This document shows, one piece after another, positions 1 through 7,442 of a stretch of DNA of 19,450 nucleotides (position 1 is the first letter of the stretch; every line of letters starts with the position of its first letter). The stretch is from Deltaproteobacteria bacterium (GTDB lineage Bacteria > Desulfobacterota > DSM-4660 > Desulfatiglandales > Desulfatiglandaceae), in the NCBI GenBank assembly GCA_018644785.1, contig JABGPV010000070.1, positions 1 through 19,450 on the forward strand, given 5' to 3'. Under the pieces are notes generated by a model. That model saw only the letters and a program-made list of their open reading frames with translations. It was not told the DNA's origin and made no database searches. A program made the position numbers and the translations under genes.

Positions 1-1622
1 ATCTGATTGATTTGGGTGGCATCCCCTAAAATGTTACATGGATCATCCGAAATGCGCTCTGTAAACGCCACGCTGGTTGGGATGGCAAACCTGAGCATTT
101 TCATGGATTCCTTGATGATGGGAGTCATATTTAGGGGCTTATTCTCTTCATCAGTCTTTCGGCTGAAGGCTAACAACTGCTGGACCATATCCTTTGCCCT
201 GATGGAAGCTTTACGGATTTCCTTCAAAGAGTGACTTGCGGGATTCCAATCGGGAACGTCATCAGAGGCTAATTCCGCATTGCCTAAGATAATGGCCAGA
301 ATATTGTTAAAATCATGGGCGATCCCGCCTGCTAGGGTCCCGACAGCCTCCATTTTCTGGGACTGCCGGAGTTGAGATTCCAAGGCTTCTCGCTTTTCCT
401 CCGCCCGCTTACGTTCGGTGATATCCATATTTGTTCCAGTCAGCCTAACAGGATTTCCCTTTTCATCACGCTCTACAATTTTTCCTCGTGAAATTATTGA
501 GGCATAGGTACCATCTTTTCTTCGGATACGTGTTTCGGTTTCATAAATCGGTTTTCGGCCGCTCAAATGGGCCTCAAGTGCCTTCTGATTGTTAGGTATA
601 TCATCAGGATGTAAAAGCTGCATTGTGCCTTCAATGGTGTAAGGCACCTCGCCTGGTTCATACCCCAGATGTCTGGCCCATTGATCACCATAAAACATTT
701 CCTCGGTGCTCATATTCATATCCCAACTGTCTGCAACAGCGCATTCCAGTGCCATACGGAGTTTTTCCTCGCTCTCCAGCAGCACCTCCTCTGCCAGCTT
801 GCGTTCGGAAATATCTGTGTTTATTCCCATATAGCCAACGATCGCACCTTTTTCATCCAGCAGGGGAGCTGCAACTCCGTAGACCCAGATCGTTGAATCG
901 TCAGAGGGACGGAAACGGTATTCAAGACCCCATTTCCCTTTTGACTCCGTCATCTTATACCATGACGCCTCTATTCGTTCGCGATCTTCGGGATAAAGCC
1001 TTTTAACCCAGCCTGTACCCGTCGCTTCCTCAGGGGATACCCCCGCCATATCACACCACTTTTTGTTCACATAGACGCAATCACCTTTGGCATCAGTTTG
1101 ATAAACGCCAACCGGTGACATCTCGGTCAACAAACGGAACCTTGCCTCGCTCTCCCTCAGTGCCTCCTCTGCCTGTTTGCGCTCGGTGATGTCTCTTATA
1201 ATAGTTAAAGTAGCAGGTTCATCGTTAGATTCAATTGTGGTAGTGTTGAATTCAACATCAATCTCACTACTGTCTTTATGAAGTATTCTGGACTCATACA
1301 CTTGTGGAACCTCTTCGCCAGAAAGACGTCTTTTAAGGTTGTCGGTAATTTGATTTAATTTGCCTTTTGGGATAAATTGGAGAAAATCTTTACCTTCCAA
1401 TTCATCAACTTTAAATCCGATTATTTCCGCCAGTCGCGAATTGACAAAAGTGAGTTTTCCTTTATGTACAACAGCGATTCCATCATTTGCATGTTCTATA
1501 TAAGTGCGATATTTGTCCTCGCTCTCTCTCAGGGCTTTCTCGGCCCATTTCCGCCCAGATTCTGCTTGCTCTAATTCATGGATTCTGTTTTCTAATTCTT
1601 CATAGGTCGGCTTTTTGGCCAT
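1..1622 (-). CDS. Multi-PAS sensor histidine kinase, 3'-truncated by window edge
   Basis: The reverse strand is open for 540 codons from ATG at 1622 to the left edge, where the gene continues. An N-terminal coiled-coil-like stretch (residues 1-35) precedes three PAS/PAC units at about 36-150, 157-276 and 283-405. Each unit ends in an (I/M)xDI(T/S)ERK signature and is joined to the next by AEE-type linker helices. The HisKA dimerisation domain follows at about 413-490, with the phospho-acceptor His436 in AGGIAHDFNN. The start of the ATPase domain (GDATQINQ) lies at the edge. There is no signal peptide or membrane segment, so it is a cytoplasmic kinase. This H-box type is often found in hybrid kinases with a C-terminal receiver, but that part is not visible. 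GGAGG at 1631-1635 sits 8 nt before the ATG. The ligand is unknown, and nothing ties the kinase functionally to the nitrogen genes except proximity. Confident for the family, not for the signal. Confidence 0.93.
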   Translation of the reverse strand, partial: MAKKPTYEELENRIHELEQAESGRKWAEKALRESEDKYRTYIEHANDGIAVVHKGKLTFVNSRLAEIIGFKVDELEGKDFLQFIPKGKLNQITDNLKRRLSGEEVPQVYESRILHKDSSEIDVEFNTTTIESNDEPATLTIIRDITERKQAEEALRESEARFRLLTEMSPVGVYQTDAKGDCVYVNKKWCDMAGVSPEEATGTGWVKRLYPEDRERIEASWYKMTESKGKWGLEYRFRPSDDSTIWVYGVAAPLLDEKGAIVGYMGINTDISERKLAEEVLLESEEKLRMALECAVADSWDMNMSTEEMFYGDQWARHLGYEPGEVPYTIEGTMQLLHPDDIPNNQKALEAHLSGRKPIYETETRIRRKDGTYASIISRGKIVERDEKGNPVRLTGTNMDITERKRAEEKREALESQLRQSQKMEAVGTLAGGIAHDFNNILAIILGNAELASDDVPDWNPASHSLKEIRKASIRAKDMVQQLLAFSRKTDEENKPLNMTPIIKESMKMLRFAIPTSVAFTERISDDPCNILGDATQINQ

Positions 1623-2270
1623 CAGAAAATCCTCCAAATCCCTCTAAATCAGAAAAGCCCATACACCCTGCTACCTTAACTGTGTATGAGCCTTTGCAAT
1701 TCATATTCGTCCCCACGTTTTTGGTTTCAGATCACGTTTTGAATACCTTTGTCTTTATCACCAGAAATATCATATCAGCTTAAGATGGTTTCCACTCAAA
1801 TCCGGAGGTTTGGTTAATACCGTTGATTTCAGGGGTTCGTGCATGATCTTTGCGTAGCATAGCGGTCAAAATTTCGCAAGACTGGAAGATGTATCCTTCA
1901 CATTTTTCTGGCAATATCTTGGAAAGGGGGCCGACCGTAAATAATAAAATTACCTAACAAGAAACATCACCGGCGGCTGTCTGTTGTGCTGTTCAGCGTG
2001 ACGAAAAAAATGACAAAGGAAAAGGATTGCCAACTGGAAACCGGGGATATTTGAATATTTACGGTTCTTCCTCACAGGTATGCTCCTCAAAAATTGAGAA
2101 TATTTTTTCATTGTGAGGGATTTTTTCTACTTCCACTAATCTGCGGCGAATCTGATTCCTCTGCCTCTCATGTGGACAATATATCGATTTATTTCAGCTA
2201 ATTTTAAGGCAACAACGATATTTGACGAGGATATGCTCAAAGGGCTTTCTTTGGCTTTCTCGACAGTGTC
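1623..2270. other. Intergenic spacer without a convincing gene
   Basis: These 648 bases lie between the start of the sensor kinase and the end of the upstream glnD, both on the minus strand. I see the kinase ribosome-binding site at 1631-1635, a small perfect inverted repeat (CTCAA-AAA-TTGAG) at 2086-2098, and one minus-strand open stretch at 1780-1953 reported separately. No tRNA, long hairpin with a T-tract, or clear sigma-70 or sigma-54 promoter could be recognised. The kinase promoter is presumably here but cannot be placed. Confidence 0.6.
1780..1953 (-). pseudogene. Possible C-terminal remnant of a decayed gene
   Basis: The reverse strand is open for 57 codons between an in-frame TAG (complement of 1954-1956) and a TAA (complement of 1780-1782). 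The second half reads like real protein (for example QSCEILTAMLRKDHARTPE), with mixed charged and hydrophobic residues and no low complexity. There is no ATG with a ribosome-binding site at its upstream end, and a stop interrupts it directly. It could be a gene remnant or chance. I do not recognise the family. Confidence 0.2.
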
Positions 2271-4871
2271 TCATTCCTGAATCAGTTGATAGCGCAACGC
2301 CCCTTCGATCTCTTTCAGATGCGCTTCATCTTTAATCTTTTGTCCTACAATATCACGCACATAGAATACATCCGCTATCTGATCGCCCTTTGTGGCGATC
2401 TTGGCAATGCGGATATCCAGGCGGAGATCAAACAGCGTTTTTGTGATCAGGTAGAGGAACCCCGCCCTGTCATCTGCGAATACTTCGATCAAAGTGAAAA
2501 AATCAGAAGCCCTGTTATCCATGACGATCTGAGGGGGCCGTGAGGGTTTTTCATGATTGGAGAGAACGGATGACGTTCCTTTCTGTCCAAGAAGACCGGC
2601 CAGGGAAAGCTTACCTTCGAAAGTACCCTTTAGGTCGGATCTCACTTTCTGCCAGATTCTATCCGGATCAATGGGGTCGAGGGGTTTGGTTGCTTTAAAG
2701 ATATCCACGGCGGTCCCATCTCTCCAGGTGTAAATATCGGCGGAGAGAATATTGACGCTGTTCAGGGCCAGAACGCCGGCCATATCCGCGAACAGCCCGG
2801 GTCTGTCTTTGGTTAAAACCGTTATTTCATAACAATCCTCCGCAGGGTTTTCCCTGGCTTCAAAGGAGAAGGCGTTTCCTGCATCCTTCCTCAACGCTTC
2901 GCTCATGCTCCGGGCCATTCCAATGTGATGAACAATATCCCGAGGTGTACGGTTCAGCAGATATCTTGGCGACATCACCTCAAAAAAGGGATCCGGATCG
3001 ATGCCCTCATTTTGCACAAACATTTTTTGACGGGTCTGATCCATGGTTTGTTGAACCTTTTGCGAGGCGTCGACGGTTGCCAACTCTCCCCTTACAAGGA
3101 TATTGAGAACTTTGAAAAAGAGCTCCTGAACCAGATTGGCAATCCAATCATTCCAGGCTCCGGGGCCGGTTGCCATGGAATCGGCCCATGTGAGCAGGTA
3201 AAGCATTCGGAGCTTATCAAGATTGCCGACAATGCGGGCACATTGTACAACCGACTTTTCATCACTGAGATCCCTTCGTGTGGCGGTCTCCACCAAGAGG
3301 AGATGGTGTTTGATCAAGAAAAGAACGTCTTCAGTCGCTTCTCCGGGGTAATGCATGCGCTCCAAAATTTCACGGGCTATCTCTGCCCCTCTTGCAGCAT
3401 GTTTCGGGCCCACCTTGCCGATATCATGGAACAGCGCCGCTAAAAAAAGCGGCTCGGGGTCGGGGAGTTCCAGAAATATATCAAGGAGGAGCATCTCCTT
3501 CTGTGTATGGATGGCTTTGAGGCGTCTGATCGTTTCAAGGGAATGTCGCCCGACCGGAAACGTATGGTAGGCATCAAATTGAACCCGGTTTTCGATTTTT
3601 CCAAATTCGGGGACAAAAGACGATAAAAAACCAATCTCCTGCATCTGGATCAGAACATCAAATGTGTGGTTGCCATTTATAATTTTGAGGAAATCCCCTG
3701 CCGTTTGTTTCGATCTCCTGAAATTATCATCTACGAAGGGCAGAAACTCCGAAACCAGTCTACGTGCCTCCATGGAAAGAGGATATCCTGTTTGGGAACC
3801 CTGTTCGAATACGGTCATCAGCATGAGAGGGTCAGAAAGAATGACGGTCGCTGAATCGAATCCTATTTCACCCTGATAAGTATGAAAGCCCTTGAAAACG
3901 TCCAGCGCTTCGGCGCTTTTCCACGGGCCTCGCCCTTTTGGAAGATGTGTCTTGATAAAAGTGCGGTTCAAGGCCTTGACGGCAGCCATGGACGCGTGAA
4001 GATCTCCCATGAATTGTTCGACCGCCAACAGATCCTTGCAATCCCGGTAGCCCAATCTCAAGGCGATCTTTTCCTGGTATTCGAAGGTCAGCCGGTCATT
4101 TCTCCGTCCGGATAACTGGTGCAGATGATTTCGAACAAGCCAGATGAAATCCAGGCGATCTTTCAATGCCTTGTATTCATTATGGGAGAGTTTACCAGTG
4201 TACTCCAGGTCTCTTGGCTCCACCAGGTTAAAAAACGCCTTGGCCAACCAGAGGATGTAATGATAGTCCCTCAGTCCTCCGATTCCGTCTTTCAGGTCGG
4301 GTTCCAATACAATGCTGGCATCACCCTTGATATCCATTCTGATCTGATACAAGTTTTCCAACCATCGCCTGAAGACGATTTTTCTTTTTGAGGTCACCTT
4401 TTTTTGAAGGCTTTCCATCAGATCAAGGAACAGCAGGGAATCGCCGCATAAAAAGCGGGCATCCATCATGGCGGTAAGAACTTCAAAATCATCCCTGGAA
4501 AGCTTTACGCAATCTTTGATGGTGCGTGTTCCATATCCAAGATCGAGGCCCAGGTCCCACAGGGGATAAAAAATCTCCTCCGTCAACCCTTTGGCTGAAC
4601 CCGGTATTTTTTGGCCAAACAGGATCAGGACGTCAATATCCGAATGAAGCGAGAGCTCACCTCTGCCGTAACCTCCCACTGCTAAAAAGGCAAATGGGGT
4701 TCTCTTGGAGAAAAGACGATGGCCCGTTTGGCTTTCCTGGAGGCTTGCCCGGAAATACTGATCCATATTTGCTGTATGATGCGTCTGGAAATTGCCAATG
4801 GTTCGACACGTCGGCAACATTGAGAGCAACTGCCTTCTGGATTTCTTGAGTTCTTCAAATGCGGATATCAT
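2271..4871 (-). CDS. glnD: Bifunctional [protein-PII] uridylyltransferase/uridylyl-removing enzyme, copy 1
   Basis: Cytoplasmic glutamine sensor that uridylylates PII when glutamine is low and deuridylylates it when glutamine is high. At 866 aa it has the usual full length for GlnD (about 860-900). The domains run in order: nucleotidyltransferase with GGYGRGE at 66-72 and metal-binding DID at 78-80; the PII-UTase linker motif LEPDLKDGIGGLRD at about 189-202; an HD phosphohydrolase with GRHSLET at 441-447 and HD at 482-483 (LFHDIGK); and two C-terminal ACT domains at about 682-730 (VLTKDRPGLFADMAG) and 792-840. All catalytic motifs for both activities are present. It starts at ATG 4871, and the upstream ribosome-binding site (AGAAGAAT) is weak. 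It is transcribed away from glnA, from the shared control region. A second complete glnD lies at 14947-17538; the two are clearly diverged paralogues, not a recent duplication. Confidence 0.96.
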   Translation of the reverse strand: MISAFEELKKSRRQLLSMLPTCRTIGNFQTHHTANMDQYFRASLQESQTGHRLFSKRTPFAFLAVGGYGRGELSLHSDIDVLILFGQKIPGSAKGLTEEIFYPLWDLGLDLGYGTRTIKDCVKLSRDDFEVLTAMMDARFLCGDSLLFLDLMESLQKKVTSKRKIVFRRWLENLYQIRMDIKGDASIVLEPDLKDGIGGLRDYHYILWLAKAFFNLVEPRDLEYTGKLSHNEYKALKDRLDFIWLVRNHLHQLSGRRNDRLTFEYQEKIALRLGYRDCKDLLAVEQFMGDLHASMAAVKALNRTFIKTHLPKGRGPWKSAEALDVFKGFHTYQGEIGFDSATVILSDPLMLMTVFEQGSQTGYPLSMEARRLVSEFLPFVDDNFRRSKQTAGDFLKIINGNHTFDVLIQMQEIGFLSSFVPEFGKIENRVQFDAYHTFPVGRHSLETIRRLKAIHTQKEMLLLDIFLELPDPEPLFLAALFHDIGKVGPKHAARGAEIAREILERMHYPGEATEDVLFLIKHHLLLVETATRRDLSDEKSVVQCARIVGNLDKLRMLYLLTWADSMATGPGAWNDWIANLVQELFFKVLNILVRGELATVDASQKVQQTMDQTRQKMFVQNEGIDPDPFFEVMSPRYLLNRTPRDIVHHIGMARSMSEALRKDAGNAFSFEARENPAEDCYEITVLTKDRPGLFADMAGVLALNSVNILSADIYTWRDGTAVDIFKATKPLDPIDPDRIWQKVRSDLKGTFEGKLSLAGLLGQKGTSSVLSNHEKPSRPPQIVMDNRASDFFTLIEVFADDRAGFLYLITKTLFDLRLDIRIAKIATKGDQIADVFYVRDIVGQKIKDEAHLKEIEGALRYQLIQE

Positions 4872-4892
4872 TTTGATTCTTCTGATTAATAA

Positions 4893-5195
4893 TTGTCTAT
4901 TGAAAAAACCCGAACCATTCCAGGCCCCCGATTATTCCAACAAGTTTTGAATTGCAAAAGCAGCAATATGTATGCCATTGTTACCCCAGGAGATGAAAAG
5001 GTAACGGAATTAGCGGGCCATATCATCGAGTTGTGGTCCGGTCTGAATTTTTTGAGCCCCATGTCGGCCGTGGATTCCCTGTCGCTCCTTGCTACCTATT
5101 GTGCTAAATTTCTTGAAAGACATATCCATAAACCCCGTAATCCGGCAAAGCGCGTTATGGGGAAATGCCTCCTGATATCGGATACGTTTTTGTAG
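4893..5195 (+). other. Doubtful 100-codon open frame in the control region
   Basis: A TTG-initiated frame of 100 codons ends in TAG. From the internal ATG at 4968 the sequence looks moderately protein-like (AIVTPGDEKVTELAGHII). No Shine-Dalgarno stands before either candidate start, and the TTG is only 21 nt from the glnD start on the other strand, leaving no room for a promoter. I recognise no family. It is more likely a remnant or chance than an expressed gene. Confidence 0.2.
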
Positions 5196-5249
5196 ATTTC
5201 TGGCTGAAGAATCGACATAAATGTATTTTGCAATGGTTTACGGTTTATG

Positions 5250-5287
5250 GTGATCTGTTCATGGTTAGAAAACCGTGAACGGATCAC
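5250..5287. repeat. 17-bp inverted repeat upstream of the glnA promoter
   Basis: The left arm GTGATCTGTTCATGGTT (5250-5266) and right arm AACCGTGAACGGATCAC (5271-5287) are separated by AGAA. Fifteen of 17 positions pair as Watson-Crick and the other two are G-T. The GTGAACGGAT of the right arm is repeated directly at 5289-5298. There is no T-run after it, so it is not a rho-independent terminator. It lies about 150 bp upstream of the sigma-54 element, where bacterial enhancer-binding proteins usually bind, but it does not resemble the enterobacterial NtrC site. Confidence 0.6.
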
Positions 5288-5414
5288 TGTGAACGGATAC
5301 TGTTTTCCTCGTAAACTATTTCAAACCAAACGTATTAATACCATTGATAAAATCGGTTTTAGTGATAATATTTTTCCTGAATTTCATTCCTTCTGTTTCT
5401 ATAAGGATGGATTT

Positions 5415-5431
5415 TTGGCACCGCAATTGCA
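5415..5431 (+). promoter_or_regulatory. Sigma-54 (RpoN) promoter of glnA
   Basis: The sequence TTGGCACCGCAATTGCA matches the RpoN consensus YTGGCACG-N4-TTGCW at all but one listed base (C for G after TGGCAC). The invariant GG is at 5417-5418 and the invariant GC at 5429-5430, with exactly 10 bases between them. Transcription would start near 5441-5443, giving a leader of roughly 87 nt before glnA. Such promoters need an AAA+ activator; NtrC-family control fits glnA, but the activator gene is not in the window. Confidence 0.85.
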
Positions 5432-5471
5432 TCATCTCCTTTCGAATTTTGGCTAAAACCTTTAGACAGTC

Positions 5472-5505
5472 AACCGGGAAACCGTAAACCGGCAACCGAT
5501 AACCG
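5472..5505 (+). repeat. Five near-heptad AACCG repeats in the glnA leader
   Basis: AACCG occurs at 5472, 5480, 5487, 5494 and 5501, a spacing of 8, 7, 7 and 7 nt. It lies between the predicted transcription start and the ribosome-binding site. The pattern is regular enough to be a degenerate heptamer tandem array. Related AACCG and GAACGG words recur at 5271-5297 and again downstream of glnA around 6874-6890. Function is unknown. Confidence 0.6.
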
Positions 5506-5514
5506 TTTTTAAGC

Positions 5515-5521
5515 AAGGAGG
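5515..5521 (+). promoter_or_regulatory. Strong glnA ribosome-binding site
   Basis: AAGGAGG lies 7 nt before the ATG at 5529. It is the best Shine-Dalgarno in the window and fixes the glnA start. Confidence 0.85.
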
Positions 5522-5528
5522 AAATAAG

Positions 5529-6857
5529 ATGAACTGTCAGTCATTTGATGATGTAAGAAAGATTGTAAAGGACATGGATATTAGCTTTGTACAATTCTGG
5601 TTTACCGATGTGCTGGGGGTACTGAAAAGCTTTGCCATTACCCCTTCAGAACTGGAAGAGGGCATGACCGAAGGCATGGGGTTTGACGGCTCTTCCATTG
5701 AGGGTTTTGCGCGAATTGAGGAAAGCGACATGATCGCTAAACCGGACCCCACCACTTTTCAACTGGTCCCCTGGCGAAGCGGCGACCGGCCCGTGGCCCG
5801 TATGTTCTGCGATGTTCTTCACCCGGACGGAACCCCCTATGAGGCGGACCCGAGGTATGTGCTGAAAAAGCTTCTCAAGAAAATTACTGAAAAGGGTTAC
5901 ACTTTCTACGTGGGTCCCGAGGCGGAGTATTTTTATTTCAAAGACGACAAGGGCACGGAAGTGCTGGACAAGGGCGGATACTTCGACTCCCGGCCGGTGG
6001 ATATGGGAAGCAGCCTGAGGCGGGATACCATCTTTGCCCTTCAGGACATGGGGATTCAGGTGGAATACAGCCACCACGAGGTGGCGCCCAGCCAGCATGA
6101 GATCGACCTTCGGTACCAGGAGGCCATGCGCATGGCGGATAACATGATGACCTATCGCCTTGTGGTCAAGGAGATCGCCCGTCAGAATGGTGTGTATGCC
6201 ACCTTCATGCCCAAACCCATTTTTGGAGAAAACGGCAGCGGTATGCATGTGCATCAGTCCCTGTTTTTAAAGGATAAGAATGCCTTTTATGATGCGTCGG
6301 ACGAATTCAATCTGTCCACAGTTGCCAAGCAGTATATTGCCGGTTTGATGCGACACGCGCCGGAAATTACGGCCATTTGCAATCAGTGGGTCAACTCCTA
6401 CAAACGTCTGGTGCCCGGCTATGAGGCGCCGGTTTATGTATCCTGGGCCCGACGGAATCGTTCTGCCATGATTCGTGTTCCCATGTACAAACCGGGCAAG
6501 GAAAATGCCACCCGTATTGAATTCAGGTCCCCTGATCCGTCCTGTAACCCGTATCTGGCCTTTGCGGTGATGCTGGGGGCGGGTCTCAAAGGGATTGAAA
6601 ATAAATATGAACTGGTGGCACCTGTGGAAGAAGACATCTTTGAGATGAATCCGGCGGAAAGAAAAGCCCACGGGATCACCGATCTTCCCGGGACCCTGTA
6701 TGCCGCCCTCCTGGCCACGGAAAAGAGTGAAATGGTGAGGGATGTGCTGGGGGACCATGTGTTCAACAAATTCATTGAAAACAAACGGATCGAATGGGAT
6801 TCCTACCGAACCCATGTGAGCCAGTATGAATTGGATAAGTATCTGTCCACTTTATAA
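5529..6857 (+). CDS. glnA: Glutamine synthetase, type I (short GSI-alpha form)
   Basis: Catalyses ATP-dependent amidation of glutamate with ammonia in the cytoplasm, the entry step of ammonium assimilation. The 442-aa length fits the GSI-alpha class (about 440-445 aa), shorter than adenylylated GSI-beta (about 470). Visible motifs include FDGSSIEGF (52-60), the metal/substrate glutamates in PEAEY (130-134), NGSGMHVHQS (235-244), the flap around Glu299 in VPGYEAP, and NRSAMIRVP (310-318). Arg62 in ARIEESD corresponds to the Bacillus Arg62 used for glutamine feedback inhibition. The position of the adenylylated tyrosine of the enteric enzyme is Phe371 (DIFEM), so adenylylation there is not possible. 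Expression is predicted from a sigma-54 promoter at 5415-5431. It is followed by a stem-loop and then, 138 nt on, by the MvhD-metV-metF-glutamate synthase operon. Confidence 0.97.
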   Translation: MNCQSFDDVRKIVKDMDISFVQFWFTDVLGVLKSFAITPSELEEGMTEGMGFDGSSIEGFARIEESDMIAKPDPTTFQLVPWRSGDRPVARMFCDVLHPDGTPYEADPRYVLKKLLKKITEKGYTFYVGPEAEYFYFKDDKGTEVLDKGGYFDSRPVDMGSSLRRDTIFALQDMGIQVEYSHHEVAPSQHEIDLRYQEAMRMADNMMTYRLVVKEIARQNGVYATFMPKPIFGENGSGMHVHQSLFLKDKNAFYDASDEFNLSTVAKQYIAGLMRHAPEITAICNQWVNSYKRLVPGYEAPVYVSWARRNRSAMIRVPMYKPGKENATRIEFRSPDPSCNPYLAFAVMLGAGLKGIENKYELVAPVEEDIFEMNPAERKAHGITDLPGTLYAALLATEKSEMVRDVLGDHVFNKFIENKRIEWDSYRTHVSQYELDKYLSTL

Positions 6858-6891
6858 CCCTTATAACACCATAAACCGCAACACTGAACGT

Positions 6892-6913
6892 CCCTCTCCG
6901 TTTTCGGAGGGGG
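6892..6913 (+). terminator. Stem-loop after glnA, weak terminator or attenuator
   Basis: CCCTCTCCG (6892-6900) pairs with CGGAGGGGG (6905-6913) across a TTTT loop, giving nine pairs with one G-T. Only a short GATTTTG follows instead of a long T-tract, so termination may be partial. It lies 35 nt after the glnA stop and could let some transcripts read into the downstream operon. Confidence 0.55.
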
Positions 6914-6995
6914 GCGATTTTGTGCGTCGATTGGCGAGTGGGTATTTTTTTAGTCCATGAACAGTTCTGATATTTAGAAAGGATTCATCCAGGAA

Positions 6996-7442
6996 ATGAT
7001 AAAAGGAAAGAGGCGCAAATTGGCGCTTTTTTATTGTCAGAATGTCCCTGAAAGCCGGGAGAAGGATCGACAGGCTCTGGAAGAGGATTGTGGCGACGCC
7101 ATTTCCCTCTTTCCCATGCCCTGTAGTGGAAGGGTTGAACCGGTCCATCTGCTCCGGGCCTTGGAAGAATTTGCCGACGCTGCCTATGTGATCGCCTGCC
7201 CTGAAGGTGCCTGTCGCAATTTTGAAGGGAATCTGAGGGCCAAAAAGCGGATCGAAAGAACAAGATCGATCATTGAAACCATCGGCCTTGAAAGAGAAAG
7301 GGTGGGGTTGATGGTCTGCTCAAAAGAGAACCCTAGACCCCTGGCTGTTCTGGCCCGAGAGATCATGAACAAGGTTTCGTCTCTGGGACCGTCGCCAGCG
7401 CTGGGTCCCGAGGCCCTAAATGATGAGGAGAAAGGGATATGA
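6996..7442 (+). CDS. MvhD/FlpD-family iron-sulfur electron-transfer protein
   Basis: The 148-aa protein matches the methyl-viologen-reducing hydrogenase delta subunit (MvhD) family. The hallmark region is PCSGRVEPVHLLRAL (42-56) followed by VIACPEGACRNFEGNL (65-80). Cys14, Cys43, Cys68 and Cys73 are the likely ligands of its [2Fe-2S] cluster. In methanogens MvhD passes electrons between hydrogenase and HdrABC. In the acetogen Moorella a MvhD is part of the MetF-MetV-HdrABC-MvhD methylenetetrahydrofolate reductase complex. Here it is the first gene of the operon and overlaps metV by 4 bp (ATGA), so it most likely serves MetV-MetF. ATG 6996 is chosen as the start; an AAAGGA about 12 nt upstream is a weak ribosome-binding site. 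Confidence 0.88.
   Translation: MIKGKRRKLALFYCQNVPESREKDRQALEEDCGDAISLFPMPCSGRVEPVHLLRALEEFADAAYVIACPEGACRNFEGNLRAKKRIERTRSIIETIGLERERVGLMVCSKENPRPLAVLAREIMNKVSSLGPSPALGPEALNDEEKGI

Larger units (their letters stand above)
4872..5528. promoter_or_regulatory. Divergent glnD/glnA control region
   Basis: This 657-base region separates the divergent glnD (minus) and glnA (plus). Going toward glnA it contains a questionable short open frame (4893-5195), a strong inverted repeat (5250-5287), an AT-rich stretch (about 5300-5410), a sigma-54 -24/-12 element (5415-5431), a leader with five AACCG words (5472-5505), and a strong ribosome-binding site (5515-5521). No sigma-54 element in the glnD direction was found, and no clear sigma-70 element could be placed. 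Confidence 0.7.

Noticed and set aside
623..1006. 127-codon plus-strand frame inside the sensor kinase
   Set aside because: The minus strand encodes continuous PAS domains here, so the plus frame is a shadow.
2086..2098. Small inverted repeat CTCAA-AAA-TTGAG
   Set aside because: The five-base AT-rich arms have a three-base loop too small to be stable, and it sits too far from any start to suggest an operator.
2925..3443. 172-codon plus-strand open frame inside glnD copy 1
   Set aside because: It is opposite the HD domain region of a clearly real gene and has no domain of its own.
5646..6254. 202-codon minus-strand open frame inside glnA
   Set aside because: It is antisense to the catalytic core of glutamine synthetase; a shadow frame.
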